NCBI RefSeq assembly: GCF_949769195.1
Contig: NZ_OX458333.1
Span: 4,002,001 to 4,066,000, forward strand
From: Methylocaldum szegediense
GTDB lineage: Bacteria > Pseudomonadota > Gammaproteobacteria > Methylococcales > Methylococcaceae
Direction: 5' to 3'
DNA: 64,000 nt
In this document: piece by piece, positions 32,787-40,937 of the stretch
Numbering within the stretch: the stretch's first letter is position 1
Layout of the letters: every line of letters starts with the position of its first letter
Notes under the pieces: generated by a model
The model's database searches: none
The model's input: only the letters and a program-made list of their open reading frames with translations
What the model was told of the DNA's origin: nothing
Program-made: the position numbers and the translations under genes

Positions 32787-34003
32787 TCAAGGTTGCTTGG
32801 CGCAACATTCTCCGCCACAAGCGGCGTTCGCTGTTCGCTCTGCTGACGATTCTCTCGGGCGTCACCGGCATCGTGCTGTTCGGCGGCTTCGTCGAAGCCA
32901 ACTATGTCGGTCTCCGGGAATCCGTGATTCGCAGTCAGTACGGGCATCTCCAAATTCACCGCGCGGGCTATGAAGCGAACCACCGGCAGGACCCCGACCG
33001 CTACCGTATGCCGCCGGAACAGGCCGAACAGGTCAAGGCGCTTCTGGAGAGCAACCCGCATGTCCAAATGACGTCGCGCAGGCTCGAGTTTACCGCGCTT
33101 CTGGGTAACGAAAAGAATAGCCAAGCGGCCATCGTGCGCGGTGTCGACCCGGAAACGGAGACGCTGATCAACTCGGCTTTGACGATCATCGACGGCACCG
33201 ATCTGGATGAGGAGGAACCCGAGGGCGTACTGCTCGGGGAAGGCCTGGCTCAAGCGCTCAATGCCAAGGTCGGCGACCAGCTTTCGCTGCTCGCGTCCAC
33301 CGTCAACGGCGTGATGAACGCGGTCGACGTGAAAGTCCAGGGCATCTTCCAGAGTTTCGCCAAGGAATACGACGATGCCGCCATGATGATGACGCTCCCG
33401 CACGCGCAGCAGCTCCTCAATACTCAGTCGGTCGACACCGTCGTGGCGCTCTTGGACGAAACCATGGCCTTGGATGAGGTGGTGGCGGACGTGGCCGCGC
33501 GCAGCCAGGCGCAAGACCTCGGCATCGAATGGGTCGAATGGCATAAGCTAGCCACCTTCTACCAGAAGGTGGTGGATCTCTACGACGGCTTCTTCCTATT
33601 CATCAACCTGGTGATTTATGTGGTCGTGGTGTTCGGCGTGGCCAACACCATGATCGTCACGGTCATGGAGCGCACCGCCGAGATCGGCACGCTGCGCGCC
33701 ATGGGCACCCATCGCGGCGGCATCGTCCGGCAGTTCCTGATCGAGGGACTGATGCTGGGTGTCCTCGGCGCCGTTCTGGGCGTGCTCGTGGGTATTGCCT
33801 TGACCTACTCGCTGAACGCCCTAGAGATCATGATGCCGCCGCCTCCCGGATCGTCCAAGGGCTATCCGCTCCGTATCGCATACGTTCCGGAGATCTGGGC
33901 TGGTTCGGTCGGCGCGGTCGCCCTCATCGCCCTGTTCGCTACCCTGGTGCCGGCCATGCAGGCGGCGCGGAAATCCATCGTCGACGCCCTGAGATACGTT
34001 TGA
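32777..34003 (+). CDS. LolE/MacB-like (FtsX-domain) ABC permease
   Basis: 408 aa. One N-terminal transmembrane helix (LFALLTILSGVTGIVLFGGF), a ~230-residue periplasmic domain (EGVLLGEGLAQALNAKVGDQLSLL is typical of MacB_PCD), then three helices (LFINLVIYVVVVFGVANTMIV, LMLGVLGAVLGVLVGIALTY, WAGSVGAVALIALFATLVPA). It contains the ERTAEIGTLRAMGTHR coupling motif of FtsX permeases. With the LolD-like ATPase it forms a type VII ABC system. The following periplasmic LolA-like protein and outer-membrane barrel suggest transfer of the cluster product to the outer membrane. Confidence 0.92.
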   Translation: MFLIKVAWRNILRHKRRSLFALLTILSGVTGIVLFGGFVEANYVGLRESVIRSQYGHLQIHRAGYEANHRQDPDRYRMPPEQAEQVKALLESNPHVQMTSRRLEFTALLGNEKNSQAAIVRGVDPETETLINSALTIIDGTDLDEEEPEGVLLGEGLAQALNAKVGDQLSLLASTVNGVMNAVDVKVQGIFQSFAKEYDDAAMMMTLPHAQQLLNTQSVDTVVALLDETMALDEVVADVAARSQAQDLGIEWVEWHKLATFYQKVVDLYDGFFLFINLVIYVVVVFGVANTMIVTVMERTAEIGTLRAMGTHRGGIVRQFLIEGLMLGVLGAVLGVLVGIALTYSLNALEIMMPPPPGSSKGYPLRIAYVPEIWAGSVGAVALIALFATLVPAMQAARKSIVDALRYV

Positions 34004-34030
34004 TCACTATCCATTCGTGAGGAAACATCC

Positions 34031-34807
34031 ATGAGATACGTTCTATCCTTCGTGACCAGCGCTTTGCTGCTGGCTGTGTCCACTTCCGTGCCTGCGGAAG
34101 ACATACCTAAGAGCGACACCCCGTCGGCGGTCGAGTTGCTTCAAAAAGCTGACGAATACCGCAATTTCAAAGGCAAGTCGTTTGCTTTCGATCTCAAGCT
34201 AACCAGCATCGAGCCCGGTGAAGCCGAAAAGACGTTCCTGCTCAAGGCCGAGATCCTGAATGCCCACACGTCGTTGATCATCTATGCCGACCCGGTCAGC
34301 GAGCGGGGCAAGGCGCTCCTGATGGACAAGAGCAATCTCTGGTTTCACTCGCCCTTGAGCAGTAAGCCGATTCGCATTACGCCACAGCAGCGGCTGCTGG
34401 GCGAAGCCTCCAACGGAGACGTCGCCAGCACCGACTTTTCCGGCGATTACGATCCGACCTACCTAAGGCACGAAACCGTGGACGGCATTCCCTGCCATGT
34501 TCTCGAGCTGAAAGCCAAGCCTGGCAGTCTCGCGACCTACGACAAATTGCACCTGTGGATACAAGAGAAGAACTTCATGCCCTATCGGGCGGAGTTTTTC
34601 GCGACTACAGGAAAGCTGCTCAAGACGGCGCGCTACACCCGCTACGAGAAGCTTCCTGACCTGGGCGGCAAAGAGCAATTGGTCACCATTGAGATCCAGA
34701 ATCCTTTGAGCGAGGGCAAGAAGACCATCATGGAATACTCGCAGTTCAAGGTCGCTGATCTCCCGGTTTCTCGGTTCACCGTGTCGGCGCTCAGCAGGCT
34801 GAGATGA
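34031..34807 (+). CDS. Outer-membrane lipoprotein-sorting (LolA-fold) family protein
   Basis: 258 aa with a signal peptide (VLSFVTSALLLAVSTSVPAE). The mature protein has the half-barrel LolA/LolB-like pattern: SFAFDLKLTSIEPG, KTFLLKAEILNAHTSLIIYADP, KALLMDKSNLWFHSPLS, FSGDYDPTYLRHETVDGIPCHVLELKAK and LHLWIQEKNFMPYRAEFF. This family commonly accompanies MacB/LolE-like permeases and is proposed to carry lipids across the periplasm. A single Cys sits at CHVLEL. Its stop overlaps the next start (ATGA), pointing to a coupled carrier and barrel. Confidence 0.85.
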   Translation: MRYVLSFVTSALLLAVSTSVPAEDIPKSDTPSAVELLQKADEYRNFKGKSFAFDLKLTSIEPGEAEKTFLLKAEILNAHTSLIIYADPVSERGKALLMDKSNLWFHSPLSSKPIRITPQQRLLGEASNGDVASTDFSGDYDPTYLRHETVDGIPCHVLELKAKPGSLATYDKLHLWIQEKNFMPYRAEFFATTGKLLKTARYTRYEKLPDLGGKEQLVTIEIQNPLSEGKKTIMEYSQFKVADLPVSRFTVSALSRLR

Positions 34808-36084
34808 AATCGACCCGCTACGGCGCCATCGTTCTCATACTGGCGGCCGCCTTCTTCAGTCCTCAGGCTACGGCCTTCGATCTAGGCGGTGTGGACGTTC
34901 GTGGACAGGCCGAAGCCGCATGGCAGTATGCGCCGCTCCGTGACGACACACCGTTCAACCCTGACGGACGGATAGTGGACTTCCCGGCGCACACGGGCAT
35001 CCTGGGGCTGCGCTTGTCGCCCATTTACGGTGCGGGGCCCTTTACGCTCCGGGGCGATTTCTGGGGGCAGCAACGGATAAGCAGCACGGATGGGGATGCG
35101 GATTTCTACACGCAGATGGCGGCGCTCGATTGGAACCTTTCCGACAACGTGGTGCTCAGCGGGGGCGTTGACATTTTCAAATGGGGGCCCGGCTACATCT
35201 GGAATCCCAGCAATCCTTTTCAGGACCAAGAGCTGAATTTCGAGGACCGGGTCATCTCGTACAAGCGGAACGGCGAGGTTTACGCCAGCCTCGACTGGAC
35301 CGGGGAGGATGGCTGGGGTGCCACCGCCTACGTACTCAACCACAAGTCGCGGGAAAAAGTCTACGGACCAGATATCCGCTATGACTGGGCCTACGCTCTG
35401 AGGCTGCGCAAGCAGTTCACCAGCAGCGATGTGGCTCTGACGTATGCCCGTATCGGAGACATGAATTTCGTGGGCGGATCCTATTCGGCTGCGATCGGCG
35501 ACAAACTCGAACTGCACGGCGAATTCAGCGTGCGCGACCGCCGCCGAACGGCACTGCCGAGACGCATCGACCTGCCCGGTGGAACCGAGAGTTTTTATGT
35601 ATTCGACCGCGATGACCAACGCGAATGGCGGCCGCAATTCCTAGTGGGTGGACAATACACGACCGAAAGCCTAGTCAACGTAATTGTGGAGTATCTGTAC
35701 AACGGCGAGGGCTATAGCAAAAGGGAGTTCGACCGGCTCGAAGACGCTGCTGAATCGAGCACGCCGCTGCTCGATTCCCCTCTAGGACCTGCGGCCGGCG
35801 GCTTTCTGGGCACGGCGAATACGCTGCTTGGGCGCATGCAGCGCCACTATCTGTTCGCCCGCATCTCCGACAATCACCTGATCGGGGATTTGGACGCCCG
35901 CGCCTTCCTCCGTTACGGCATCGAGGATCAGGGCGTGTTGGTCGGCGGATTATTGCGTTACCCGGTTTTCGACCGGGCGGCGATCCTTATGGGGGGCCAA
36001 TACTACGGCGGTGGGTCTGGGTCGGAAACCCGAGACATCCCCTTTGGCTTCGTCGTCTATTCCGGCGTCGCCATCTACCTTTGA
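34804..36084 (+). CDS. Outer-membrane beta-barrel protein
   Basis: 426 aa with a signal peptide (YGAIVLILAAAFFSPQATA). The mature part is a series of amphipathic strands (HTGILGLRLSPIYGAGPFTLRGDF, DNVVLSGGVDIFKWGPGYIW, DVALTYARIGDMNFVGGSYS, GVLVGGLLRYPVFDRAAILMGG) ending in VVYSGVAIYL, typical of porin-like barrels of about 16 strands. Related barrels occur next to LolA-like proteins and RND/MacB-type exporters of unknown cargo. It is probably the outer-membrane acceptor or pore for the cluster product. Exact family not recognised. Confidence 0.8.
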   Translation: MKSTRYGAIVLILAAAFFSPQATAFDLGGVDVRGQAEAAWQYAPLRDDTPFNPDGRIVDFPAHTGILGLRLSPIYGAGPFTLRGDFWGQQRISSTDGDADFYTQMAALDWNLSDNVVLSGGVDIFKWGPGYIWNPSNPFQDQELNFEDRVISYKRNGEVYASLDWTGEDGWGATAYVLNHKSREKVYGPDIRYDWAYALRLRKQFTSSDVALTYARIGDMNFVGGSYSAAIGDKLELHGEFSVRDRRRTALPRRIDLPGGTESFYVFDRDDQREWRPQFLVGGQYTTESLVNVIVEYLYNGEGYSKREFDRLEDAAESSTPLLDSPLGPAAGGFLGTANTLLGRMQRHYLFARISDNHLIGDLDARAFLRYGIEDQGVLVGGLLRYPVFDRAAILMGGQYYGGGSGSETRDIPFGFVVYSGVAIYL

Positions 36085-36114
36085 TTTCGACAACGACCTG
36101 AAGGTGTTCACAAT

Positions 36115-36792
36115 ATGAAAAAGAAGACTGTGCTTGCTCTGGCAGCGGCCGCCTTCATTGGTGGCTGCGGCAAAGAATTTCCGGAGACGCCGTGGTCTGC
36201 GGCGGAGCTCGAGTTGCGCCAAGCCGTCGAAAATCAGACCGACTATGACAGTCGACTGGAGCTGGCGCGCCTCTACTTCATGCACAATCGGATTGACGAG
36301 GCCGACGCGCTGCTGCGGGAACTCATCAAGGAAGATCCGGAAGACATGACGGCGAAAGCCTGGTTCGCCGCGAACGAATGCAAGATCGCCGGCCGAACCG
36401 GACCTTGGCTGCTTGGGCTGGAAAAGCTCTATTTGGTATGGGATTGTCTCAAGGATCTCGACGAAGCCGTTAAAAAAGCGCCGGACGACTTCACGGTACT
36501 GCTCGTGCAGATGAATACGGATGCCGAGGTCGACATGTACGGTTCCATGCAACGCGCTCTCGACATCCGGGCGCGCCTGGAAAAACAGATCGAGGCAAAG
36601 CCGGATGCCTACCCACCGTCGGCCCGGTCCGCCTTTTTCGAGACAGCAGCCCACATCGAAACCCTGCGGAAAAACCCGAAAGCCGCAGCCGACTACTGGC
36701 AACGGATCATCGCGCTGAACGCGGATCCCGATGGTGTCGAGCGGGCGAAACGGGAAATCGCGGCATTAGCCCAGGCGCCTCAGAACCCTTAG
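36115..36792 (+). CDS. TPR-like outer-membrane lipoprotein
   Basis: 225 aa with a lipoprotein signal (KKKTVLALAAAAFIGGCGKEF), Cys-18 following a GG lipobox; the residue after Cys is Gly, not Asp, so outer-membrane sorting is expected. The body is helical with repeat-like segments (SRLELARLYFMHNRIDEADALLRELI, DLDEAVKKAPDDFTVLLVQM, HIETLRKNPKAAADYWQRIIAL). It is the last gene of the cluster. It resembles TPR lipoproteins that dock on outer-membrane assembly machines. Function unknown. Confidence 0.78.
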   Translation: MKKKTVLALAAAAFIGGCGKEFPETPWSAAELELRQAVENQTDYDSRLELARLYFMHNRIDEADALLRELIKEDPEDMTAKAWFAANECKIAGRTGPWLLGLEKLYLVWDCLKDLDEAVKKAPDDFTVLLVQMNTDAEVDMYGSMQRALDIRARLEKQIEAKPDAYPPSARSAFFETAAHIETLRKNPKAAADYWQRIIALNADPDGVERAKREIAALAQAPQNP

Positions 36793-36825
36793 GCTTCCAT
36801 GCGATAGAACCGTCTTCTTGCCAAA

Positions 36826-36877
36826 GCGTTAAGGAAGCTCTGAAGGAAATCCGCTCGTTCAGAGCTTCCTTAAACGC
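36826..36877. terminator. Long hairpin at the end of the biosynthetic cluster
   Basis: GCGTTAAGGAAGCTCTGAA (36826-36844) pairs with TTCAGAGCTTCCTTAAACGC (36858-36877) over 19 bp with a single extra A, around a 13-base loop. No U-run follows on either strand, so it may be a Rho-assisted or RNA-stabilising structure rather than a classic intrinsic terminator. It lies 33 bases after the last cluster stop and separates it from a convergent gene. Confidence 0.6.
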
Positions 36878-36910
36878 GAACCGACTATTCAAGACTAACT
36901 ACCGGGCCGC

Positions 36911-37204
36911 TTATGGCGCCTGGTCTTCGCAAGTTACCCAGCGTTCCCGTGGGCGGGCAAGCAGCGGGGTGAGCCGGCGGATCGTGTCGGAGTCCTTGTA
37001 TTTTTCGCGAACGGCGTCCGCATCCGCCCGGCTCCGCCAATGGGCGAACGCTATGATATGCCCCGGAGCATCCTGATCGATGAAAATCTGATGCGAGACG
37101 TAGCCCTCGAAGCTTCGCATGTCCGACCACACTTGGCGCGTCAGTTGAAGCCCTTCTTGTTCCGCACCGGGTTTTAGCCAAGTATCCCAAATAACTGTAA
37201 TCAT
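36911..37204 (-). CDS. Antibiotic-biosynthesis-monooxygenase (ABM)-domain protein
   Basis: 97 aa from the ATG at 37204, chosen for AGAGGGAG six bases upstream; a longer open frame to 37330 has no start signal. The ferredoxin-like ABM fold is seen in ITVIWDTWLKPGAEQEGLQL, SFEGYVSHQIFIDQ and HIIAFAHWRSRADADAV. These small dimers include quinone monooxygenases, haem-degrading enzymes and many proteins of unknown role. It is convergent with the lipid cluster and probably unrelated to it. Confidence 0.75.
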   Translation of the reverse strand: MITVIWDTWLKPGAEQEGLQLTRQVWSDMRSFEGYVSHQIFIDQDAPGHIIAFAHWRSRADADAVREKYKDSDTIRRLTPLLARPRERWVTCEDQAP

Positions 37205-37304
37205 TGACTCCCTCTTAATTTTCATGCTCGTTACGGGCTTTTCCGCGACGGCTTCCGAGCGAGGCCAAGCCTGGACCGGTGGAGGCACGGCTGCTGGGCA
37301 GGTT

Positions 37305-37724
37305 TTACCCCGCACTCTCGACGACGACAATCATCCAAGCCACGCCGAATCGGTCAGTGACCATGCCGAAGCACGGTGAAAAGAAGGTTTTGCCCAACGG
37401 CATCTGCACCTGTCCGCCCTCGGCTAGCGTGTTGAATAGCCGAGCAGCCTCGGTTTCGTTCGGCGCCGAAAGCGATAGCGAAAACCCCTGGAAGTTTGGC
37501 TGTCCTTGGCAGAGGCCGTCGGAAGCGTACACCGTGCTGTTGCCGATGCGGAAGCTCGAATGCAGGATTTTCTCCTCGGCTCCGGGCGGGAGCGGGCACG
37601 CAGGAGGCTCAGGGCTTTCCTTGTTGCGCAGCAGCATCGTCACTTCGGCACCGAGTGCACGCTGATAGAAATCGAGCGCTTCCTTGCAGCGGCCTTCAAA
37701 AAACAAATAGGGTTGGATGTGCAT
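37305..37724 (-). CDS. VOC-superfamily (PhnB/glyoxalase-like) protein
   Basis: 139 aa with the paired beta-alpha-beta-beta-beta modules of VOC proteins: IQPYLFFEGRCKEALDFYQ, EVTMLLRNKES, HSSFRIGNSTVYASDG, GFSLSLSAPNETEAARLFN, KTFFSPCFGMVTDRFGVAWMI. This subgroup (PhnB-like) ends in D-x-F-G-x-x-W. Metal ligands are not complete enough to claim catalysis. It lies 100 bases upstream of the ABM gene on the same strand. Function unknown. Confidence 0.85.
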   Translation of the reverse strand: MHIQPYLFFEGRCKEALDFYQRALGAEVTMLLRNKESPEPPACPLPPGAEEKILHSSFRIGNSTVYASDGLCQGQPNFQGFSLSLSAPNETEAARLFNTLAEGGQVQMPLGKTFFSPCFGMVTDRFGVAWMIVVVESAG

Positions 37725-38010
37725 GGTTTCTGCTCCTATGGGGTTGGGGGGAACGCCTAGGGGCCACTCGAGAGTTGCGCCTCGATGCGGTCGAAATTCT
37801 GTTCGTTTGCAACCCTGTACATCGCCAGGAGTTTTGTCGTACTCGGTGCCGCTTGTCGAGGCGGAAGGGTTCGTTGGTTTCTCCTCATTTATTTATTATC
37901 GAATTGCGAGAACACTCGTCTTCAAGCGGCGGAGGATCTGTTAGGTGCCACGCGGGCAATGAGCTATGGATCGTCGCCTGGAATATCGGTTTTCTTTCCG
38001 GAATGCGGAT

Positions 38011-39174
38011 TCAAAAGATTTCGGCATTGACGACATTCCAGAGGTATAGGGACGCGACTGTGCGATAAGGCTGCCAAGCGTCGCCCAAAGCTAATGCCTT
38101 TTTGGGGGAGGGCACCTCCGGCATTCCGAAGACTTTCGCGATACCTTTTCGAAGCGCGTAATCATCGACCGGAAAGACATCCGTCCGCCCCAGGTTGAAG
38201 ATGAGCAGCATCTCGACCGTCCACCGTCCCACCCCTCGAATCGAACTCAGCCGCCGCACGATCTCGTCATCGTTAAGCGCGACGATGATTTCGGCCGTCG
38301 GCACAGTGCCGTCCAGCGTCTTCGACGCCAGATCCTTGAGCGCATTGATTTTCGGCTGCGACAAGCCCGCGCTCTTCAAAACGTGGTCGGGGGTGCCGAG
38401 GAGTTCGCCGGGCTCCGGGAAAGTCGCACCTGGAAATAGGGCTTTCACCCGGCTCAGGATGGCGGCCGCGGCTTTGGGCGTGAGCTGCTGGTGAACGATG
38501 GCACTAAATAATCCCGTGTAAGGCGAATGTTCGGTATTCGGCTTGAACGATAGGGGCTGGGACAGCCAATCGGCCAAACGCGGGTCCTGGGACTTGAGCT
38601 TGGCCGCCGCTCGCCGGAGGTCTTGCGCAGATTTGAGCGTAGGCGGTAGCCCCCAAGCGACGCCTTCGACGGCCAGCATCCGGGATTTGGTCGTCAATCC
38701 GCCCGGCGCGGAAAAGCCGCCGGGTTTGCCGCCGGCCGCTACAACGCGGTGGCAGGGGATAATGAGCGGGATCGGGTTTTTCCCCAAGGCGTAGCCGACC
38801 GCCCTGGCCGCGCCGGGCCTAGCCAGGGTTTCGGCGATCTCGCCGTAAGTCGCTGTCTTTCCCGCTGGGATGGCGCGCGCGGCGGCGTATACTTGTCGAG
38901 CGAACGGCCCGACGCCGTCGAGATCAACTTCGACGTCCCGAAAATCTTCGGGATACCCTTCGAAGTGCCTGCGAACTCGCTCGACAATCGCGGCGATCGC
39001 AGGCGGCGGGTTCGATGGGCGTCCGCCTGTTTCCCGCGCGATTCTCTCTTCCGTCGCCCGCGCATCGATATCGGGCAATTGAAACGAGGTCACGGCCGGC
39101 CGTTCGCCCTCGCACCAGGCAATGCCGCAGGGGCCGAGCGCAGTCTCGAAGATGTAGTAGGCGGTAGGTTTCAT
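38011..39174 (-). CDS. Fusion of O6-methylguanine-DNA methyltransferase and AlkA-type DNA glycosylase
   Basis: 387 aa from Met at 39174 (an in-frame ATG at 39189 adds five residues). Residues ~1-165: Ogt/Ada-C-like methyltransferase with RAIPAGKTATYGEIAETL and acceptor-Cys motif IPLIIPCHRVVAAGGKPGGF. Residues ~180-387: HhH-GPD glycosylase with YTGLFSAIVHQQLTPKAA, hairpin SSIRGVGRWTVEMLLIF and catalytic Asp in VFPVDDYALRKG. The two activities repair O6-alkyl-guanine by suicide transfer and excise N3/N7-alkyl purines. They are normally separate genes (or Ada plus alkA). The fusion gives one protein for both main alkylation lesions. Confidence 0.93.
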   Translation of the reverse strand: MKPTAYYIFETALGPCGIAWCEGERPAVTSFQLPDIDARATEERIARETGGRPSNPPPAIAAIVERVRRHFEGYPEDFRDVEVDLDGVGPFARQVYAAARAIPAGKTATYGEIAETLARPGAARAVGYALGKNPIPLIIPCHRVVAAGGKPGGFSAPGGLTTKSRMLAVEGVAWGLPPTLKSAQDLRRAAAKLKSQDPRLADWLSQPLSFKPNTEHSPYTGLFSAIVHQQLTPKAAAAILSRVKALFPGATFPEPGELLGTPDHVLKSAGLSQPKINALKDLASKTLDGTVPTAEIIVALNDDEIVRRLSSIRGVGRWTVEMLLIFNLGRTDVFPVDDYALRKGIAKVFGMPEVPSPKKALALGDAWQPYRTVASLYLWNVVNAEIF

Positions 39175-39355
39175 GGACAAGCTTCTCATGCGGGATCGGA
39201 GTGTCTTTTAATAAAGCACGACCGAGTGCCATGCCAAGGACTGCCCATGCACCGGACGGGCGTCTGTCGGCTATCGTCGTCATGGCTCATCATGGCGCGC
39301 CCATCAGCCGGTAATCGAACTCGGCGAGACAGCCTAATCGTCGACTTCAGGATTT

Positions 39356-39751
39356 TCAATGGAATGGATTACCCGGTTGCCCTTCGCTGCTACTGCCAAT
39401 GGTGACATGGAGGCTTGCAGGAAGCTCTATGGTCGTTCCCATCCCGGCGACCCGGATGGATTGCACCGATGCGCCGGCTAGTACGGTAATCCTGTGATTG
39501 GCACCGCTGATCCACAATGTTCTCACCGCACTGCCGGCAGGCACCCGAACGGTATTGCTCTCCCCGGAGACATAGAGGTCGAAAAGTGTCGGATGCGAGG
39601 CGGCAACGTCTTGTTTTGTTCCTGAAACCGTGATTTCCGCAACGCTCTCGCTTTCGATTGTATAGAGCAGCGATTGATCGGCACAGCCAAACACGGCGGC
39701 TGTCAGGGCAGCAATAACCCATCCTGCAAGACTACGGAGGCGCATAAACAT
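39356..39751 (-). CDS. Small lipoprotein with DUF3060-like beta repeats
   Basis: 131 aa from the ATG at 39751 (Met-3 at 39745 is an alternative). Lipoprotein signal RLRSLAGWVIAALTAAVFGCADQ with Cys after VFG. The mature part has repeating short strands of the type xxNxVxVxxGxxVxxLxIxGxxxxIxV (SGESNTVRVPAGSAVRTL, GANHRITVLAGASVQSI, AGMGTTIELPA), as in DUF3060 beta-solenoid proteins. No enzymatic residue is evident. It is probably a surface or periplasmic lipoprotein of unknown role. Confidence 0.65.
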   Translation of the reverse strand: MFMRLRSLAGWVIAALTAAVFGCADQSLLYTIESESVAEITVSGTKQDVAASHPTLFDLYVSGESNTVRVPAGSAVRTLWISGANHRITVLAGASVQSIRVAGMGTTIELPASLHVTIGSSSEGQPGNPFH

Positions 39752-40085
39752 CTTCGTATTGAACACGATACTCCAAGAGCGGTTACGGTAATGGTTTCGC
39801 CGAGCAATGTCTTTGTATTGTTGCCTGCAATTGCAGCCGTTGTTAACGAGTGTAGCAAGACGCCCTCGGAATACCGTGAAGAATGTCGGATGACTTCGCT
39901 CATTTTCCGGTTGTCGGGACTCGTCACACGCCGAGGATTTCGAGGGACAGGGACGTGTAAGATCGGACCTGGGCAGAGGATCACCGGATCTATCGACGAC
40001 GGCAGGAATCGGTTCACCCGAACCGAAGAAGATATCCAACGACCTCTGCGAAATCTGTTTCACCGCACGAGCGCGCGGCAAGCGC
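39752..40085. other. 334-bp region without supported gene
   Basis: A longer frame running through this stretch on the minus strand precedes the lipoprotein start but has no ribosome site and a non-protein-like composition. It must hold the lipoprotein promoter. I see nothing else. Confidence 0.45.
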
Positions 40086-40211
40086 TTAAAAGTGGTAGTT
40101 GACCGCTTGGATGAAGTAGCCGGGGCGATGTTTCTGGGCAGCTTCGCCTACCCAAGTCAGCCTTCCATTAACGTGGCGGTAGGTCGCGCTGTCTATGCCG
40201 TGGAAAAAGTA
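40086..40211 (-). pseudogene. C-terminal remnant of an outer-membrane beta-barrel protein
   Basis: A 41-codon tail in the frame ending at TAA 40086-40088 reads YFFHGIDSATYRHVNGRL ... RPGYFIQAVNYHF. It ends with an aromatic-rich amphipathic strand and terminal Phe, the outer-membrane insertion signal of barrels such as TonB receptors. No matching N-terminal part exists upstream, where the cohesin-like gene overlaps it in another frame. It is probably debris from an older gene; a chance match is possible. Confidence 0.3.
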
Positions 40212-40767
40212 CGGCCAAACCGGTAACCATCAACCATAACGCGGTAGGGAGCGGAACCGGAGCGACCGTCGCGGACGACACATTGGCCGTCAAGGGATTT
40301 CCGTCCGCATCGCCGAGTGCGTTGACAACTAGGTTCAACAGGCTGCTGCCGGCTTGCAGGAGGTTGAACGTAACTACCGCCAGGATAAAACTGTCGGCCT
40401 GCAGGGCATTTAAATCGTCCGGCGAGTCGAAGGACAGTTCGAAAAGGTTCAACCCCCCGCTACCGCTTGACTCGGCCGAAGTAACGTTTGCCCCGAAATC
40501 GAGAACGTCCAGTTCGTGTCCTAACACCGGGTCGCCGAAATGGGTATCGACATATTCCAAATGGCTGCTGTCGAAATGGAGATCCAGATCGTAGCTGCCT
40601 AGGGAGGGCGCTTCGCCGGTGCCAAGTCCCGCAACCGTGATGCCGATGTTGATCGACGACGCCGATTGGGACAGCGGGGTGATCGCCAGTGTAATCGCGG
40701 ATTCGGCAAATCCCGATATGGACAATAGCAGCGCTCCGATTAGAGGTTTGCAATAACGGTCTAGCAT
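40168..40767 (-). CDS. Cohesin-like domain protein with VPLPA-CTERM (PEP-CTERM type) sorting signal
   Basis: 199 aa: signal peptide (CKPLIGALLLSISGFAESA), then one beta-sandwich of ~140 residues with cohesin-like features (INIGITVAGLGTGEAPSLGS, YDLDLHFDSSHLEYV, LGHELDVLDFGANV, FILAVVTFNLLQAGSS). The C-terminus is a VPLPTALWL motif, a hydrophobic segment and basic PRHRQR tail: a VPLPA variant of the PEP-CTERM signal, which exosortase/EpsH-type systems use to export and anchor proteins with exopolysaccharide. It lies directly downstream of a gene with a dockerin-like tail, its possible partner. Confidence 0.78.
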   Translation of the reverse strand: MLDRYCKPLIGALLLSISGFAESAITLAITPLSQSASSINIGITVAGLGTGEAPSLGSYDLDLHFDSSHLEYVDTHFGDPVLGHELDVLDFGANVTSAESSGSGGLNLFELSFDSPDDLNALQADSFILAVVTFNLLQAGSSLLNLVVNALGDADGNPLTANVSSATVAPVPLPTALWLMVTGLAVLFPRHRQRDLPPR

Positions 40768-40937
40768 CTTGATAGTCTCCGGTTAACGAGTTCCTCGCGG
40801 GAACGATCCAGGGAAACTCCACCCCGGGTTTGGTCCGAGATCACGCGCACGGATTTCCGCAAACCACATGAATCCAGAGCGGAACCCGGTTGTCGGGAGT
40901 TTCCCTAGATGGATAAGGGATGGCATGCACACTTTAC

